A stretch of 64,000 bases of DNA from a bacterium (GCA_028821455.1 JAPPGE010000001.1:1-64000), one strand, 5' to 3'. Positions 1 to 7,776 are shown, counted from the first letter of the stretch. Notes: generated from the letters alone by a model not told the origin. A program made the numbers and translations.

Positions 1-2
1 AG

Positions 3-77
3 GTCACCCGGGACTACTTCGAGGAGATAGGCAAGCCTCTGGGCAGTCCCATTCCACCGAAGGAGCTCTCGTCCTGA
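3..77 (+). CDS. C-terminal end of an unidentified protein (cut by window edge)
   Basis: A frame open from the window edge reads 24 codons, ending in KELSS and a TGA at 75-77. Its composition (DYFEEIGKPLG) looks like a real protein tail, and a perfect hairpin follows 12 bases later. This supports a gene end, but too little is present to name a family. Seen: open frame and hairpin. Inferred: that it is coding. Confidence 0.4.
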   Translation, partial: VTRDYFEEIGKPLGSPIPPKELSS

Positions 78-89
78 TACCTGTCACCA

Positions 90-118
90 GGTGCCGGTGC
101 CTTCGTGGCACCGGCACC
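90..118 (+). terminator. Perfect 12-bp hairpin after the edge gene
   Basis: GGTGCCGGTGCC at 90-101 and GGCACCGGCACC at 107-118 are perfect inverted arms around the loop TTCGT. It lies 12 bases after the stop of the edge gene. No T-run follows, so it may be a 3'-end stabiliser or a REP-like palindrome instead of a classical intrinsic terminator. Confidence 0.5.
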
Positions 119-433
119 ATCCGGTCGAGGGCGCCGGCACGGGAGAGCGACGATCGTCACCGGGAGCCCGTTGCCCGATACCGGTGACTCCGGCTCGCGA
201 GGCCAGACCTTCGCGCCAGGCGCGACAACGGCATCGCTCATGCACCATGGAGCGGCCGGTGCATCCGGCTACGTGGATCCATGAACCTGATCGCCGCCAA
301 CTGACGTTCGGGATCCCTCGTTTTCACCAAGTTGTGTCCAGATTCATCCGCACTCTGCGCATGGCCCTGGGCGTGGTGTGAAGAACCCGAGGGTTCAATG
401 AGGAGCAATTGATGGCGCCTTGCCGGGCCGGGT
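119..433. other. No gene recognised
   Basis: This stretch lies between the hairpin and the end of the exporter gene. Short frames on both strands have arginine/proline-rich translations with no family resemblance and no good ribosome binding site. I see nothing else in it. Confidence 0.5.
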
Positions 434-2725
434 TCAGGATTTCCTTCGGTCAAGAAGCATCAGGAGCGGCGGCAGGAAAAGGAAATCCGCCAGCAGCGCG
501 AACGAAATCGTGAGCGAAACCAGGAGGCCGAGCGCCCAACTCACCTCAAACCCGGACGAGGCGAACACCAGGAAGCCGAGGACGAGCACGACGGTGGTCG
601 TCAACAGCGCGTGGCCAACGGTGCGGAAAGCGGCGCGCACCGCCTCCGGAGCGTCCAGCCCGTCGTGGCGGGCCCGGTGATACTTGGTAAGGAAATGGAT
701 CGTGTCGTCAACGACGATGCCGAAAGCGATCGCAGTCATCACCGAACCGGCAAGGCCGACATTGCCGACCGCGTATCCCCAGAGACCAAGGCTCATCGCG
801 GCAGGAATGAAGTTCGGCACGACGCTCACGAGCCCGACCCGCAGGCTCCGGAAGATGAACACCAGGATCAGCGAGATGAGAGCCATGGCGATGATGGTGC
901 CGGTCAGCATGCTCACGATGTTTCGCTGCGACAGGTGAGCGAAGATGATGCTGACCCCCGATGCTTCGGAAGCAAGGTCCGGCGCTCTGCCCCGGATCCA
1001 CTCCTGGGCGCGGGCATCGAGTTCACGCTGGGCCTGCGATGTGAGGTCGCGCATGACAACCGTCATCCGCGTGGCCGACTTGGCAACATTGATGCGGTTG
1101 TTCAGATCCCTTCCGAAGGGAAGGGAGAGTTCGTAGAGCAGCAGGTACTGCGCTGACAGTTCCGGATCGTCCGGCAGGACGTAGAAGGCCGGATCGTCTC
1201 CGTGCATGTTCTTGTTCAAACGCTTCATGATGTCGGGAAAGGCCTCGACGTGGAGAACTTCGGGTTGTTCCCGGAACCAATTGGCAAACGCCTCGACATT
1301 CCTCAGATAGGCGGGTTCGGTGATGCCTCCGTCGCGACCCGATTCGAGCGAGTACTCCAGGGATTCGATGCCGGTCAGGTTCTCGATCACGAAATCGGTA
1401 TCCTGCCGGAACTGGTAGCGCTCGCTCAGATAACTGGTCCAGTTGTCGGTCAGTTCGAGCCTGGGAACGCCCGTGACCAGCACGATGGCGACGACCGCGG
1501 AACTCCACAGCAGCACCGTCCGCCGGGCGACCACGAATGCGCCAAGGCGATCGAAGATATCAGGCATCCGGGCGCGCACCGGGCGCGGCCTCATGGGCAG
1601 GACGGACAGCACGGCGGGCAGCACCGTCATGGAATAGACGAAAGCACAGAACACGCCAAACGCCACAAGGTTTCCGAGAACGCGGAACGGCGGTGAGTCG
1701 GATGCGTTCAGGCTCAGGAACCCGATCACGGTCGTGAGCGAGGTCAGGAAAACGGGCCATGCGTTGATCCGGATCGATTCGGCGATCGCGGCATTCCGGT
1801 CCAGGCCGCGGCCGATCCCCGCCAGCACCTTCTCGACGATGTGGACCGAGTGGGCCACCGCCACGGTCATGACGATGATCGGCACACCGGAGTTCGCGGG
1901 ATTGAACACGATCCCGAGCCAGCCGGCGAAACCCACGGTCGTGTTGACCGTGAACATCAGCACGACGACGATCGCAATCGTCCCCAGGACGGATCGCAGG
2001 AGGAAGGCCGCCACGCCTGCGATGATGGCAAACACGATCGGGACCAGGGTCTCCATGTCATCCCTGGTGGCGTCGGCGAAGGCACGGTTCAACGGCACAT
2101 CCCCGGTCAGGTAGTAGGCGATGTCCGGATTGCTGACGCGAGCCCTGTCGAGGAGATGATGGAGATGGTCGGTGATCTCGAACACCGCCGCATCCGGGTT
2201 CTCCGGCAGGGCAAAGTCGATCACCAGCCCGGCCACCGCTCCGTCGTGCGAAACCAGACGTCCGGCGATCTCGGGTGTGTTCAGTGCGACATCCCGGATC
2301 CACTCGACATCCGCGTCGGTCAAGGCATCCGCATCTTCGACGAGCGACTGGACAGTCAGGTCGTCCCCGTCGGCCCAACTGTGGGAGTGGTTGGAAAGCG
2401 AGTCGACCCGCGTGGAATAGGGAGTCTGCCACGCCGCCTCGGTGAGGTCTTCGATGGCCGCCAGAGCAGCCCGGTTGAAGACCGAGCCGCTCTGCGGAGC
2501 GACGGCAATCAGCGCCCTGTTGGACGTGCCGTAGGTGGCTTCAAGAACATTCAACGACTCAAGCTGTGGATTGTCTTCGTCGAACAGGCTGCGGTAGTCG
2601 TTGGTCACGCCAACGAAACTGACGCCGGCAGTCAGTGCAACCATGACCAGTGCCATCAGCGCGAGAACCGGCCACCGGCGACGCAGGACCGTTTCGATAA
2701 AGGACTCGACGATACCCGTCATCAC
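434..2725 (-). CDS. RND/MMPL-family exporter
   Basis: A 763-residue inner-membrane protein of the RND superfamily, MMPL/HpnN-like branch. It has the duplicated plan expected: an N-terminal membrane helix (about residues 15-38), a soluble loop, a block of five helices (about 225-385), a second leading helix (about 400-420), a second soluble loop, and a final helix block (about 620-755). Acidic residues in the conserved helix of the second half (GIVVDDTIHF) are typical of the proton relay. Family members export lipids, hopanoids or hydrophobic compounds; the substrate here cannot be told. The MpaB-type gene lies 45 bp upstream on the same strand, so the two could be co-transcribed. No adaptor or outer-membrane partner is present, as usual for MMPL proteins. 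Confidence 0.88.
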   Translation of the reverse strand: MMTGIVESFIETVLRRRWPVLALMALVMVALTAGVSFVGVTNDYRSLFDEDNPQLESLNVLEATYGTSNRALIAVAPQSGSVFNRAALAAIEDLTEAAWQTPYSTRVDSLSNHSHSWADGDDLTVQSLVEDADALTDADVEWIRDVALNTPEIAGRLVSHDGAVAGLVIDFALPENPDAAVFEITDHLHHLLDRARVSNPDIAYYLTGDVPLNRAFADATRDDMETLVPIVFAIIAGVAAFLLRSVLGTIAIVVVLMFTVNTTVGFAGWLGIVFNPANSGVPIIVMTVAVAHSVHIVEKVLAGIGRGLDRNAAIAESIRINAWPVFLTSLTTVIGFLSLNASDSPPFRVLGNLVAFGVFCAFVYSMTVLPAVLSVLPMRPRPVRARMPDIFDRLGAFVVARRTVLLWSSAVVAIVLVTGVPRLELTDNWTSYLSERYQFRQDTDFVIENLTGIESLEYSLESGRDGGITEPAYLRNVEAFANWFREQPEVLHVEAFPDIMKRLNKNMHGDDPAFYVLPDDPELSAQYLLLYELSLPFGRDLNNRINVAKSATRMTVVMRDLTSQAQRELDARAQEWIRGRAPDLASEASGVSIIFAHLSQRNIVSMLTGTIIAMALISLILVFIFRSLRVGLVSVVPNFIPAAMSLGLWGYAVGNVGLAGSVMTAIAFGIVVDDTIHFLTKYHRARHDGLDAPEAVRAAFRTVGHALLTTTVVLVLGFLVFASSGFEVSWALGLLVSLTISFALLADFLFLPPLLMLLDRRKS

Positions 2726-2770
2726 GGAATCATGCGCATGGCGCCGGGGTGAGTCGACACCGCACGGGGG

Positions 2771-3958
2771 CTACCACTTGGACGACAACTCGGCATAGGG
2801 GTTGTCAGGCAGCTTGTAGCTGATCCCCTCTTCGTCGTACATCGAGATATCAAGGATTCTGGTGATGTCCTCGACAGGCCGGGAATAGCGGGGATTCAGC
2901 CTCTCCGCCAACCGCTTGATCCGGCTCAGCATGCGTATCTTCCACAGGATTCCGAATGTGGCGCTCTCGGGAATCATGAGTTCGTCGGCGAGTTCCTTGC
3001 CGACAAGGGCGCGCGACACCCGAGCGATGTCTCCGGCAAGCATCTGGCGCTTGTCCGTCTCGGTTACACCCGCAACCAATGGTGCGGAATTCAGGAGAGA
3101 CGAGGCAAGCGCGATCGACTCCATCGAAGGCGGAGGCTCGCACAGACGACCGATCCTGTAGGTTTCGAGGGCATCCTCCAGGTCGTGGTAGAGGATGGTT
3201 TCCGGAATGCCCATCAGGTAGCCGGAGTACCTCCATACCGCCATGAAGCTCCTGCTTTCCTCCTTGTTGAAGGAAGCTCCCAGCTTCCTGAGATAGTCCA
3301 GCGACCTTGCGGAAAAGGCCACGATGGCAAAACCGACGTGGGCCGCGCTGATAGGCACACCAAGTTCGTCCTCGTTCCAGTCGTCAGACTGGGCCAGCAG
3401 ATAGCGGACCTTTGCGTGGACCAGACGCACCCGGACAGAATGTGCCCACCCGTCATTGTACACATCCATGCCTCCCGGCATGAATATCTCCAGCATATGG
3501 CGGTTGTTCTGCTTGAGCCGTCTCACACCCTGATCACGCAGTCTGCCCGTGATGAAGAACGACTTGGCAATGTTGGTGGAAAACCCCTCCACGAGAACGC
3601 CGCCCACCATGCCCGCGAGAACCAGCGGAACATTCCGGTGGAACATCCGGCAGCCAGGCAGGAACTCGGCGAGATCGAGCCATGCCGGCGGTTCGGCACA
3701 ATGTTCGAAGAATTCCCTGACGGAGGCAGGTGCGCTTCGAAATGCCTCGCCTCCCTTTCCGGCCATGCAATGCTGAAGCAGCTTCGTGGACCTTTCGGCT
3801 CCGAGTTCCTCGAGATCAACGATCATGGCGTCGGCCAACGGGTCTCCGATGGTGGTGTGCGCGACGTAGTTCGCCGCCCTCTTCGGATCGACCGCCCGCG
3901 CCTTCGGATAGTGTTCGAGATAGGCGCCAGGAATCGTTGTCGGCTCTAGGGAGGTCAA
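2771..3958 (-). CDS. Oxygenase MpaB family protein (DUF2236)
   Basis: A protein of about 395 residues of the DUF2236/MpaB family, haem-b proteins related to latex-clearing oxygenase Lcp and fungal MpaB. Seen: the family string GRLRDQGVRRL, then HAKVRYLL and the GVPISAAHVGFAIVAFS segment that carries a conserved histidine, then a long helical C-terminus. I chose the TTG at 3958 because GGAGGAG sits 5 bases upstream of it; a GTG at 3976 in the same frame is the alternative. No signal peptide is visible. Substrate unknown; oxidation of a terpenoid-like or other hydrophobic molecule is a guess from the family. It probably shares a transcript with the RND exporter downstream. Confidence 0.85.
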   Translation of the reverse strand: MTSLEPTTIPGAYLEHYPKARAVDPKRAANYVAHTTIGDPLADAMIVDLEELGAERSTKLLQHCMAGKGGEAFRSAPASVREFFEHCAEPPAWLDLAEFLPGCRMFHRNVPLVLAGMVGGVLVEGFSTNIAKSFFITGRLRDQGVRRLKQNNRHMLEIFMPGGMDVYNDGWAHSVRVRLVHAKVRYLLAQSDDWNEDELGVPISAAHVGFAIVAFSARSLDYLRKLGASFNKEESRSFMAVWRYSGYLMGIPETILYHDLEDALETYRIGRLCEPPPSMESIALASSLLNSAPLVAGVTETDKRQMLAGDIARVSRALVGKELADELMIPESATFGILWKIRMLSRIKRLAERLNPRYSRPVEDITRILDISMYDEEGISYKLPDNPYAELSSKW

Positions 3959-4560
3959 CCCTGCTCCTCCACACACACCGACAGGCCGTTCCGATCACGG
4001 ATTCCGGTTGTGCGAAACACACCCGGGCGCGATTCTCGCATGGGGCTTCCCTTGCGCATTACTCCACCGTCAGCAGTCCCGAACCTCGCCGTTCCTCATA
4101 CTCCATCATGCAACCGAAAGCGCCCTTCATGAAGTCTGCCACGCCCGTCGACAATGGCCGGGAGAACAGGCGTTCACGCTCTTTCCGGGGCGATTATCAA
4201 GCAGATGGAATGCAGAGTCACCCCTCTTCGAAAACGCACCCGCATACCCACGGCAGGCAGGCAGTTTCATCATGGCGCACGCGACCTTGGTTCGAGTGGA
4301 CATGATGCAGCGCTTTGCGCCATCAGGTGTCGCGAATTCTGGATACATGCCGCGATACGGGGCGTTCCTGATGTCAGCGGCCTCACTCCGGTAGTCCGGT
4401 CCTGCGACGAAGCCCAAAAGACCGTGACTGTCGAGGCCACGGACACACCCATCTGTCGCCTCACGCTGACCTTTGGAGGCGGGTCACCAGCACGTGCCGA
4501 AGACGTGCAGCTCTTCCCGAGAGGTCTTCTCGACGCAACGCAGGGCAGGCTGTAGCGTGG
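3959..4560. other. Gene-free stretch, nothing recognised
   Basis: This divergent region separates the MpaB-type gene (minus) and the comB-like gene (plus), so both promoters should lie here. Several frames of about 100-190 codons overlap on both strands, but their translations are low-complexity or rich in R/S/P/H without family motifs. No tRNA or strong hairpin was found. Confidence 0.5.
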
Positions 4561-4981
4561 ATGGATGGAGCGAGTCGAATGCGCCGTATTCAGCCACGTG
4601 TAGATTTCGGCTGGGGACTCCGGGGTCTTCAATCGCTGCTTGCGACGAGCGATGTGGTCGTCATCGTGGACGTGTTGTCGTTTTCCACGGCCGTGGATGT
4701 CGCCACGTCCCGGGGCGCCCGGATCCTTCCCTTCCCTTACGGACACACGGACGCCGAAAGCTACGCAAGGAGCCGAGGTGCTGTCCTGGCCCAACCTCGA
4801 TTGGCAGGTGGTGAACAGTTGAACCTTTCTCCCGAAACGTTGAAGGCCGTGGCGAGCGGGACACGGATTGTCCTTCCGTCGCCGAACGGCTCGAGACTCT
4901 CTCGAGAAACGGGTGCGGTGCCGACGCTGGCCGGCTGCCTGCGCAACGCGACCGCTGTGGCACAGGGCGCATCGTCGCTTG
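4561..4981 (+). pseudogene. comB-like 2-phosphosulfolactate phosphatase family, 5' part (split by IS)
   Basis: The N-terminal 140 codons of a ComB-family protein. VVIVDVLSFSTAVDVATSRGA and the downstream VLPSPNGS match the family's core motifs. ComB hydrolyses 2-phosphosulfolactate in archaeal coenzyme M synthesis; the role of bacterial homologues is usually unknown. The frame runs into the IS1595-family element and stops at codon 146 inside its left end. Start may be 4561 or the ATG at 4579. The missing C-terminal part resumes after the element at 7447, in the same register once the element and one target duplicate are removed. Seen: split frame. Inferred: recent loss of function. Confidence 0.85.
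4974..4981. repeat. Left target-site duplication of the IS
   Basis: The 8-bp sequence GTCGCTTG borders the left inverted repeat and recurs at 7440-7447. Eight base pairs is the duplication length known for IS1595-family elements. Confidence 0.85.
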
Positions 4982-5004
4982 GGGGATTATACGCGTAACT
5001 AGCC
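4982..5004 (+). repeat. Left terminal inverted repeat
   Basis: Begins GGGGATTATACGC and ends TAACTAGCC. It pairs with 7417-7439 at 19 of 23 positions; mismatches are at positions 3, 4, 5 and 14 from the outer end. The outermost GG is conserved in both ends. Confidence 0.9.
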
Positions 5005-5012
5005 AAACCCCT

Positions 5013-5189
5013 CTAACCCGTTGTGCCGGTTGACGACTTCCGGCGCACCTTGCGAAGTGAGGGATCGGGTGGCTTGACGTGGGAGAAAAACGCTCTCGCT
5101 GCCTGTTCCGGGGTCCCGTCCAGCTTGATCACTTGCGTTGCCGGACGGCCCCGCGTCTTGTGCTGGCTCTTCGGCTTTGGCTTGGTCAT
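5013..5189 (-). CDS. Small cargo protein with AT-hook-like core (58 aa)
   Basis: Starts at ATG 5189 with a good ribosome binding site (GGGAG, 8 bases upstream) and stops with TAG at 5013, only 8 bp inside the left inverted repeat. The 58-residue product is very basic. It contains KTRGRPATQVIKLDG near residues 11-25; RGRP is the core of the AT-hook DNA-binding motif. A segment like GTPEQAARAFF and a basic tail KPPDPSLRKVRRK follow. It is transcribed divergently from the nuclease gene with 48 bp between starts. Possible roles are regulator of the cargo pair, DNA-binding accessory or antidote; none is shown by sequence. Real gene status is supported by the binding site and protein-like composition. 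Confidence 0.6.
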   Translation of the reverse strand: MTKPKPKSQHKTRGRPATQVIKLDGTPEQAARAFFSHVKPPDPSLRKVRRKSSTGTTG

Positions 5190-5237
5190 GTGTGAATCTC
5201 CCTTGCCCGAAGGATCGGTGCTTTCTACGGTGCGTTA

Positions 5238-5786
5238 ATGGCCCGCACGGTTCAGGACGATACCCGCGAGGCAGCCCTCGCCAGACTGCTTGAAATCAAG
5301 CGCTCGGCCCGTCGCATAGGGCCGGACGCCACGGATGAACGCGCCAACAGGTTCGAGTTGAAGACAACCACTAGGGACGCTCTCACCACGGCCCGCGATG
5401 TCGGACCGGAGTACTTCGCTCGGATGAGATCGCAGTACCTGATCGCGGCACGTGGGCGCCAGACTGACTACGGCTTCGCGTTCGATGACATCTACTTCCT
5501 GCACCCGGAAGACTTGGAGGGCTGGATTCAGCGATATGAGGCACGGCAAAGCCGTGACCTGTCTATCGTCCACCGGGCACACAAGGCGCTGGCTGCCTTG
5601 GGCACATGCGGCCAGGTCCTGGAACGCCTGCTGTCTATCGGACGGCGCGGGATCACGATCAACAACCCGAAGATCCCATGGCGCTACATCATGGAGCATG
5701 GGACTCGGCTCGGCGAGACTCCGTCTCTAGACCTGCGAGAGCTAGTTGCTGCGCGGCCCCTTCCAGCTTCAGACGCTGGTTCCTAG
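5238..5786 (+). CDS. Predicted small PD-(D/E)XK-type nuclease (IS cargo)
   Basis: A 182-residue protein, the only plus-strand gene of the element. Residues 30-42 read D..TDE....FELK, followed by TTTRDALTTARDVG and the strand YLIAARGR. Asp about 10 residues before E-x-K, flanked by hydrophobic strands, is the layout of the PD-(D/E)XK restriction endonuclease core; the candidate residues are Asp30 or Asp33, Glu40 and Lys42. A helical C-terminal half (DDIYFLHPEDLEGWIQRY onward) has no motif I recognise. Its 3' end overlaps the Mom-like gene by 98 bp tail-to-tail. Nuclease activity is inferred from this core only. Its pairing with a DNA-modification gene suggests restriction, homing or an addiction module. 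The ribosome binding site is weak. Confidence 0.6.
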   Translation: MARTVQDDTREAALARLLEIKRSARRIGPDATDERANRFELKTTTRDALTTARDVGPEYFARMRSQYLIAARGRQTDYGFAFDDIYFLHPEDLEGWIQRYEARQSRDLSIVHRAHKALAALGTCGQVLERLLSIGRRGITINNPKIPWRYIMEHGTRLGETPSLDLRELVAARPLPASDAGS

Positions 5787-6417
5787 ACAAGCGAGGGCGG
5801 ACATCCGCCCATACTGTTCTGGCCTTTGCCATTTGCTTTTCCGACAGACTGCGACGGTATCGGTGAATGAACGCGGTCTTTATGTGCCGATAGTCGTCAT
5901 GCAACTGATCTCGTCCGCCGTTTGAACGCTGCGCATTGCCATGGAGCGAACCGCCACTCTTGCCCACTTCCTTGAAGTTGGCGGCGCGGTACACCGTTCC
6001 TTCATGGTGAACGTCATCGGCCCATGACACGCATGCCTCGATCATCGGCAAGTGCGGGTACTTGCCGTGCCAGTCCTGCCTGATCTGGCGAAGGGCCATG
6101 CCGATTGCACATGTCGCCAACGCGAACGTGTGCTCCTGACCGTTGGAGTCCGTCACCCGCTGGCCCTGCGCGTCGGGGTCAATCCACATACGCGCCAGTT
6201 CGATCAGGTTCATGGGGCGGTGTCCCTGGTACGTGACACTCAACCGGGGCAGGGCGAACAGCAGGACGCCAACGCGTTTGCCGTCCAACGTGATCCAGTA
6301 GGGCATCTGGGCCATCGTGCGACCCCGATGCAGATAGTGCCTCTCGACGATGAGGGCCGTTGCCTCTTGCAGATTGGCGACTTCAAGTGACAGACGCTTC
6401 CGCAGTTTGGCCGTCAT
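5689..6417 (-). CDS. Mom-like DNA adenine modification protein (IS cargo)
   Basis: A 242-residue protein resembling the Mom family, GNAT-fold enzymes typified by phage Mu Mom, which converts adenine to a methylcarbamoyl derivative and so protects DNA from many restriction enzymes. Seen: a start-region HYLHRG (27-32), a strand pair GKRVGVLLFA, LIELARMWIDP (71-81), a helix ALATCAIGMALRQI, and the family-typical ACVSWADDVHHEGTVYRAANF block (about 128-147) followed by a Gly/Arg-rich stretch. Its ATG overlaps the transposase stop as ATGA, so translation is probably coupled. The basic C-terminal tail may bind DNA. Alternative: a GNAT acetyltransferase with another substrate. The family call is reasonably firm, the chemistry less so. 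Confidence 0.68.
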   Translation of the reverse strand: MTAKLRKRLSLEVANLQEATALIVERHYLHRGRTMAQMPYWITLDGKRVGVLLFALPRLSVTYQGHRPMNLIELARMWIDPDAQGQRVTDSNGQEHTFALATCAIGMALRQIRQDWHGKYPHLPMIEACVSWADDVHHEGTVYRAANFKEVGKSGGSLHGNAQRSNGGRDQLHDDYRHIKTAFIHRYRRSLSEKQMAKARTVWADVRPRLSRNQRLKLEGAAQQLALAGLETESRRAESHAP

Positions 6418-7355
6418 GCGACCAAGTCCACGTAGCGGAGCCGCTTGCCCACGATGGCGCGGGCGAGGAACGCCATCTGGTCGATGGTGTCCATGTCCCG
6501 GATGTTGTTGCGGCCCGCGAACTCCGCCACGTAGCGGCCAAGGTGCTTCTCTGACAGGTGATGGAACGTGCCGTGGTAGCCGCGCTTGAACAGGCTCCAG
6601 AAACCTTCCATGCCGTTGACCGTGACTTCGCCACGGACATACTCGCCATCGCCATGCTTCACCGTCTCGTGCTGGCGGGCGATCCCGGTATAGGCGCTTG
6701 CCTCATCGGTGTAGACCGTCGCACCTTCCTCGGTGCGATCCGTGACGAACTTCTGCAAGGTGGCGGCGTCCGTCTTCTCGACCACTGCGGCGCTGACTTG
6801 CTTGGTCTGCTGGTCCTTGACGCCAGCGACGATGGCCTTGCCGACGCTCCCGCGCCCGGTGAGGTGCTTGCGCTTGCTGGCGTGCATGTTCTTGCGCTTT
6901 CCGCCAACGGCGGTCTCATCGGCCTCTACAGGGCCGGGGAACGGCTTGTCGATGCCGCCCATGAACCCCTCGCGGATGCGCTGCATGAGGAACCATGCCG
7001 TAGCCTGCCGGATGCCAACCTCGCGATACAGCTTCATGGACGACGTGCCCTTGATGCCCGTCGTCATCATGTAGAAGGCGATGGCCCACTTCTGGTAGCC
7101 GATCTTGCTGGACTGCATCGTGGTCCCCTTCCGCACTGAAAAGTGCGCCCGGCAGTCCTTGCAACGGTATGGCATGGGCTTGCGGCTCGCAACGGGGGCT
7201 GTCCGCGTCGATCCACAGTCCGGGCAGAACCGGCCTTCGGGCCAACGCTGTTCCTCGAACCACTTCTCCGCAGTGGCGTTGTCCGGGAACAGCTTGAGCA
7301 TTTCCATGACAGTCATGCCCTTGCGGTGCGATCTTCCGGGTGCCTTCTGTGCCAT
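6414..7355 (-). CDS. IS1595-family transposase
   Basis: A 313-residue transposase from ATG 7355, which has GGAGAGTAGAG directly upstream; a GTG at 7388 would add 11 residues. Domains: an N-terminal zinc ribbon (C44, C47, C65, C68: CPDCGS and CKDC), a helical DNA-binding part, and an ISXO2-like DDE-type catalytic domain with EADETAVGGK (Asp146), VYTDEASAY (Asp217) and VNGMEGFWSLFKRG (Asn247/Glu250). All expected motifs are intact and the frame is unbroken, so the element could be active. It ends in a 4-base overlap with the Mom-like gene. Confidence 0.93.
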   Translation of the reverse strand: MAQKAPGRSHRKGMTVMEMLKLFPDNATAEKWFEEQRWPEGRFCPDCGSTRTAPVASRKPMPYRCKDCRAHFSVRKGTTMQSSKIGYQKWAIAFYMMTTGIKGTSSMKLYREVGIRQATAWFLMQRIREGFMGGIDKPFPGPVEADETAVGGKRKNMHASKRKHLTGRGSVGKAIVAGVKDQQTKQVSAAVVEKTDAATLQKFVTDRTEEGATVYTDEASAYTGIARQHETVKHGDGEYVRGEVTVNGMEGFWSLFKRGYHGTFHHLSEKHLGRYVAEFAGRNNIRDMDTIDQMAFLARAIVGKRLRYVDLVA

Positions 7356-7416
7356 CTCTACTCTCCGTTTCTGGATAGTATAGTGCACGTTATTCGGGAG
7401 GGTGTCAACACTTTTC

Positions 7417-7439
7417 GGCTAGTTAGGCGTATAAGTACC
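7417..7439 (-). repeat. Right terminal inverted repeat
   Basis: Read from its outer end on the minus strand it begins GGTACTTATACGCC and ends TAACTAGCC, matching the left end at 19 of 23 positions. It lies upstream of the transposase gene and probably overlaps its promoter. Confidence 0.9.
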
Positions 7440-7447
7440 GTCGCTTG
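7440..7447. repeat. Right target-site duplication of the IS
   Basis: GTCGCTTG, identical to 4974-4981. The surrounding match is 10 bp (CGTCGCTTGG at 4973-4982 and 7439-7448); I placed the ends so that both inverted repeats align symmetrically. Confidence 0.85.
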
Positions 7448-7776
7448 GACCGACCATTGGCGTCATCGCTGCAGGCGAGCGCTGGCCCGACAACAGCCTG
7501 CGCCCTGCGATCGAGGACCTCCTCGGGGCAGGATCGATCATCCAGCGCCTGTCGGCACGGCCTTCTCCAGACGCGCAAGCGGCCAAAGCTGCCTGGCGGG
7601 CTCTCCGGAGCCGGATCGGGGGCGTCATCCGGGAATCGCAATCAGGGCGGGAACTGATTGAAGCGGGATATGCGGGAGACGTGACAATCGCGACCGAAAC
7701 GGACGTTAGCGGCACGGTGCCGCGGTTGCAGGGCGACGCCTATGTCGACGCGGCAGGGAAACTGTCCCGGGCATGA
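7447..7776 (+). pseudogene. comB-like gene, 3' part (split by IS)
   Basis: About 109 codons continuing the ComB family after the element: GPTIGVIAAGERWPD, then SLRPAIEDLLGAGSII, both family-typical, ending at TGA 7774. Joined to the 5' part after removal of the element and one duplicate, the frame gives about 249 codons, close to the normal ComB length of 230-250. Without removal it has no own start signal. A GST-family gene follows 270 bp later. Confidence 0.85.

Larger units (their letters stand above)
4982..7439 (-). mobile_element. IS1595-family element with three cargo genes (2,458 bp)
   Basis: A complete insertion sequence in comB. Ends: 23-bp inverted repeats (4982-5004, 7417-7439) matching at 19 positions, flanked by the 8-bp direct repeat GTCGCTTG. 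Contents from left: a 58-codon gene (minus), a predicted nuclease gene (plus), a Mom-like modification gene (minus), and the transposase (minus). The transposase family, the duplication length and the presence of passenger genes all fit IS1595, whose members are known to carry passengers. The intact transposase, clean duplication and still-restorable comB frame suggest a recent insertion. Only one copy is in the window. Confidence 0.92.

Noticed and set aside
4008-4394. 128-codon frame before the comB-like gene
   Set aside because: No ribosome binding site, no family resemblance, and overlapping frames of similar length on both strands.
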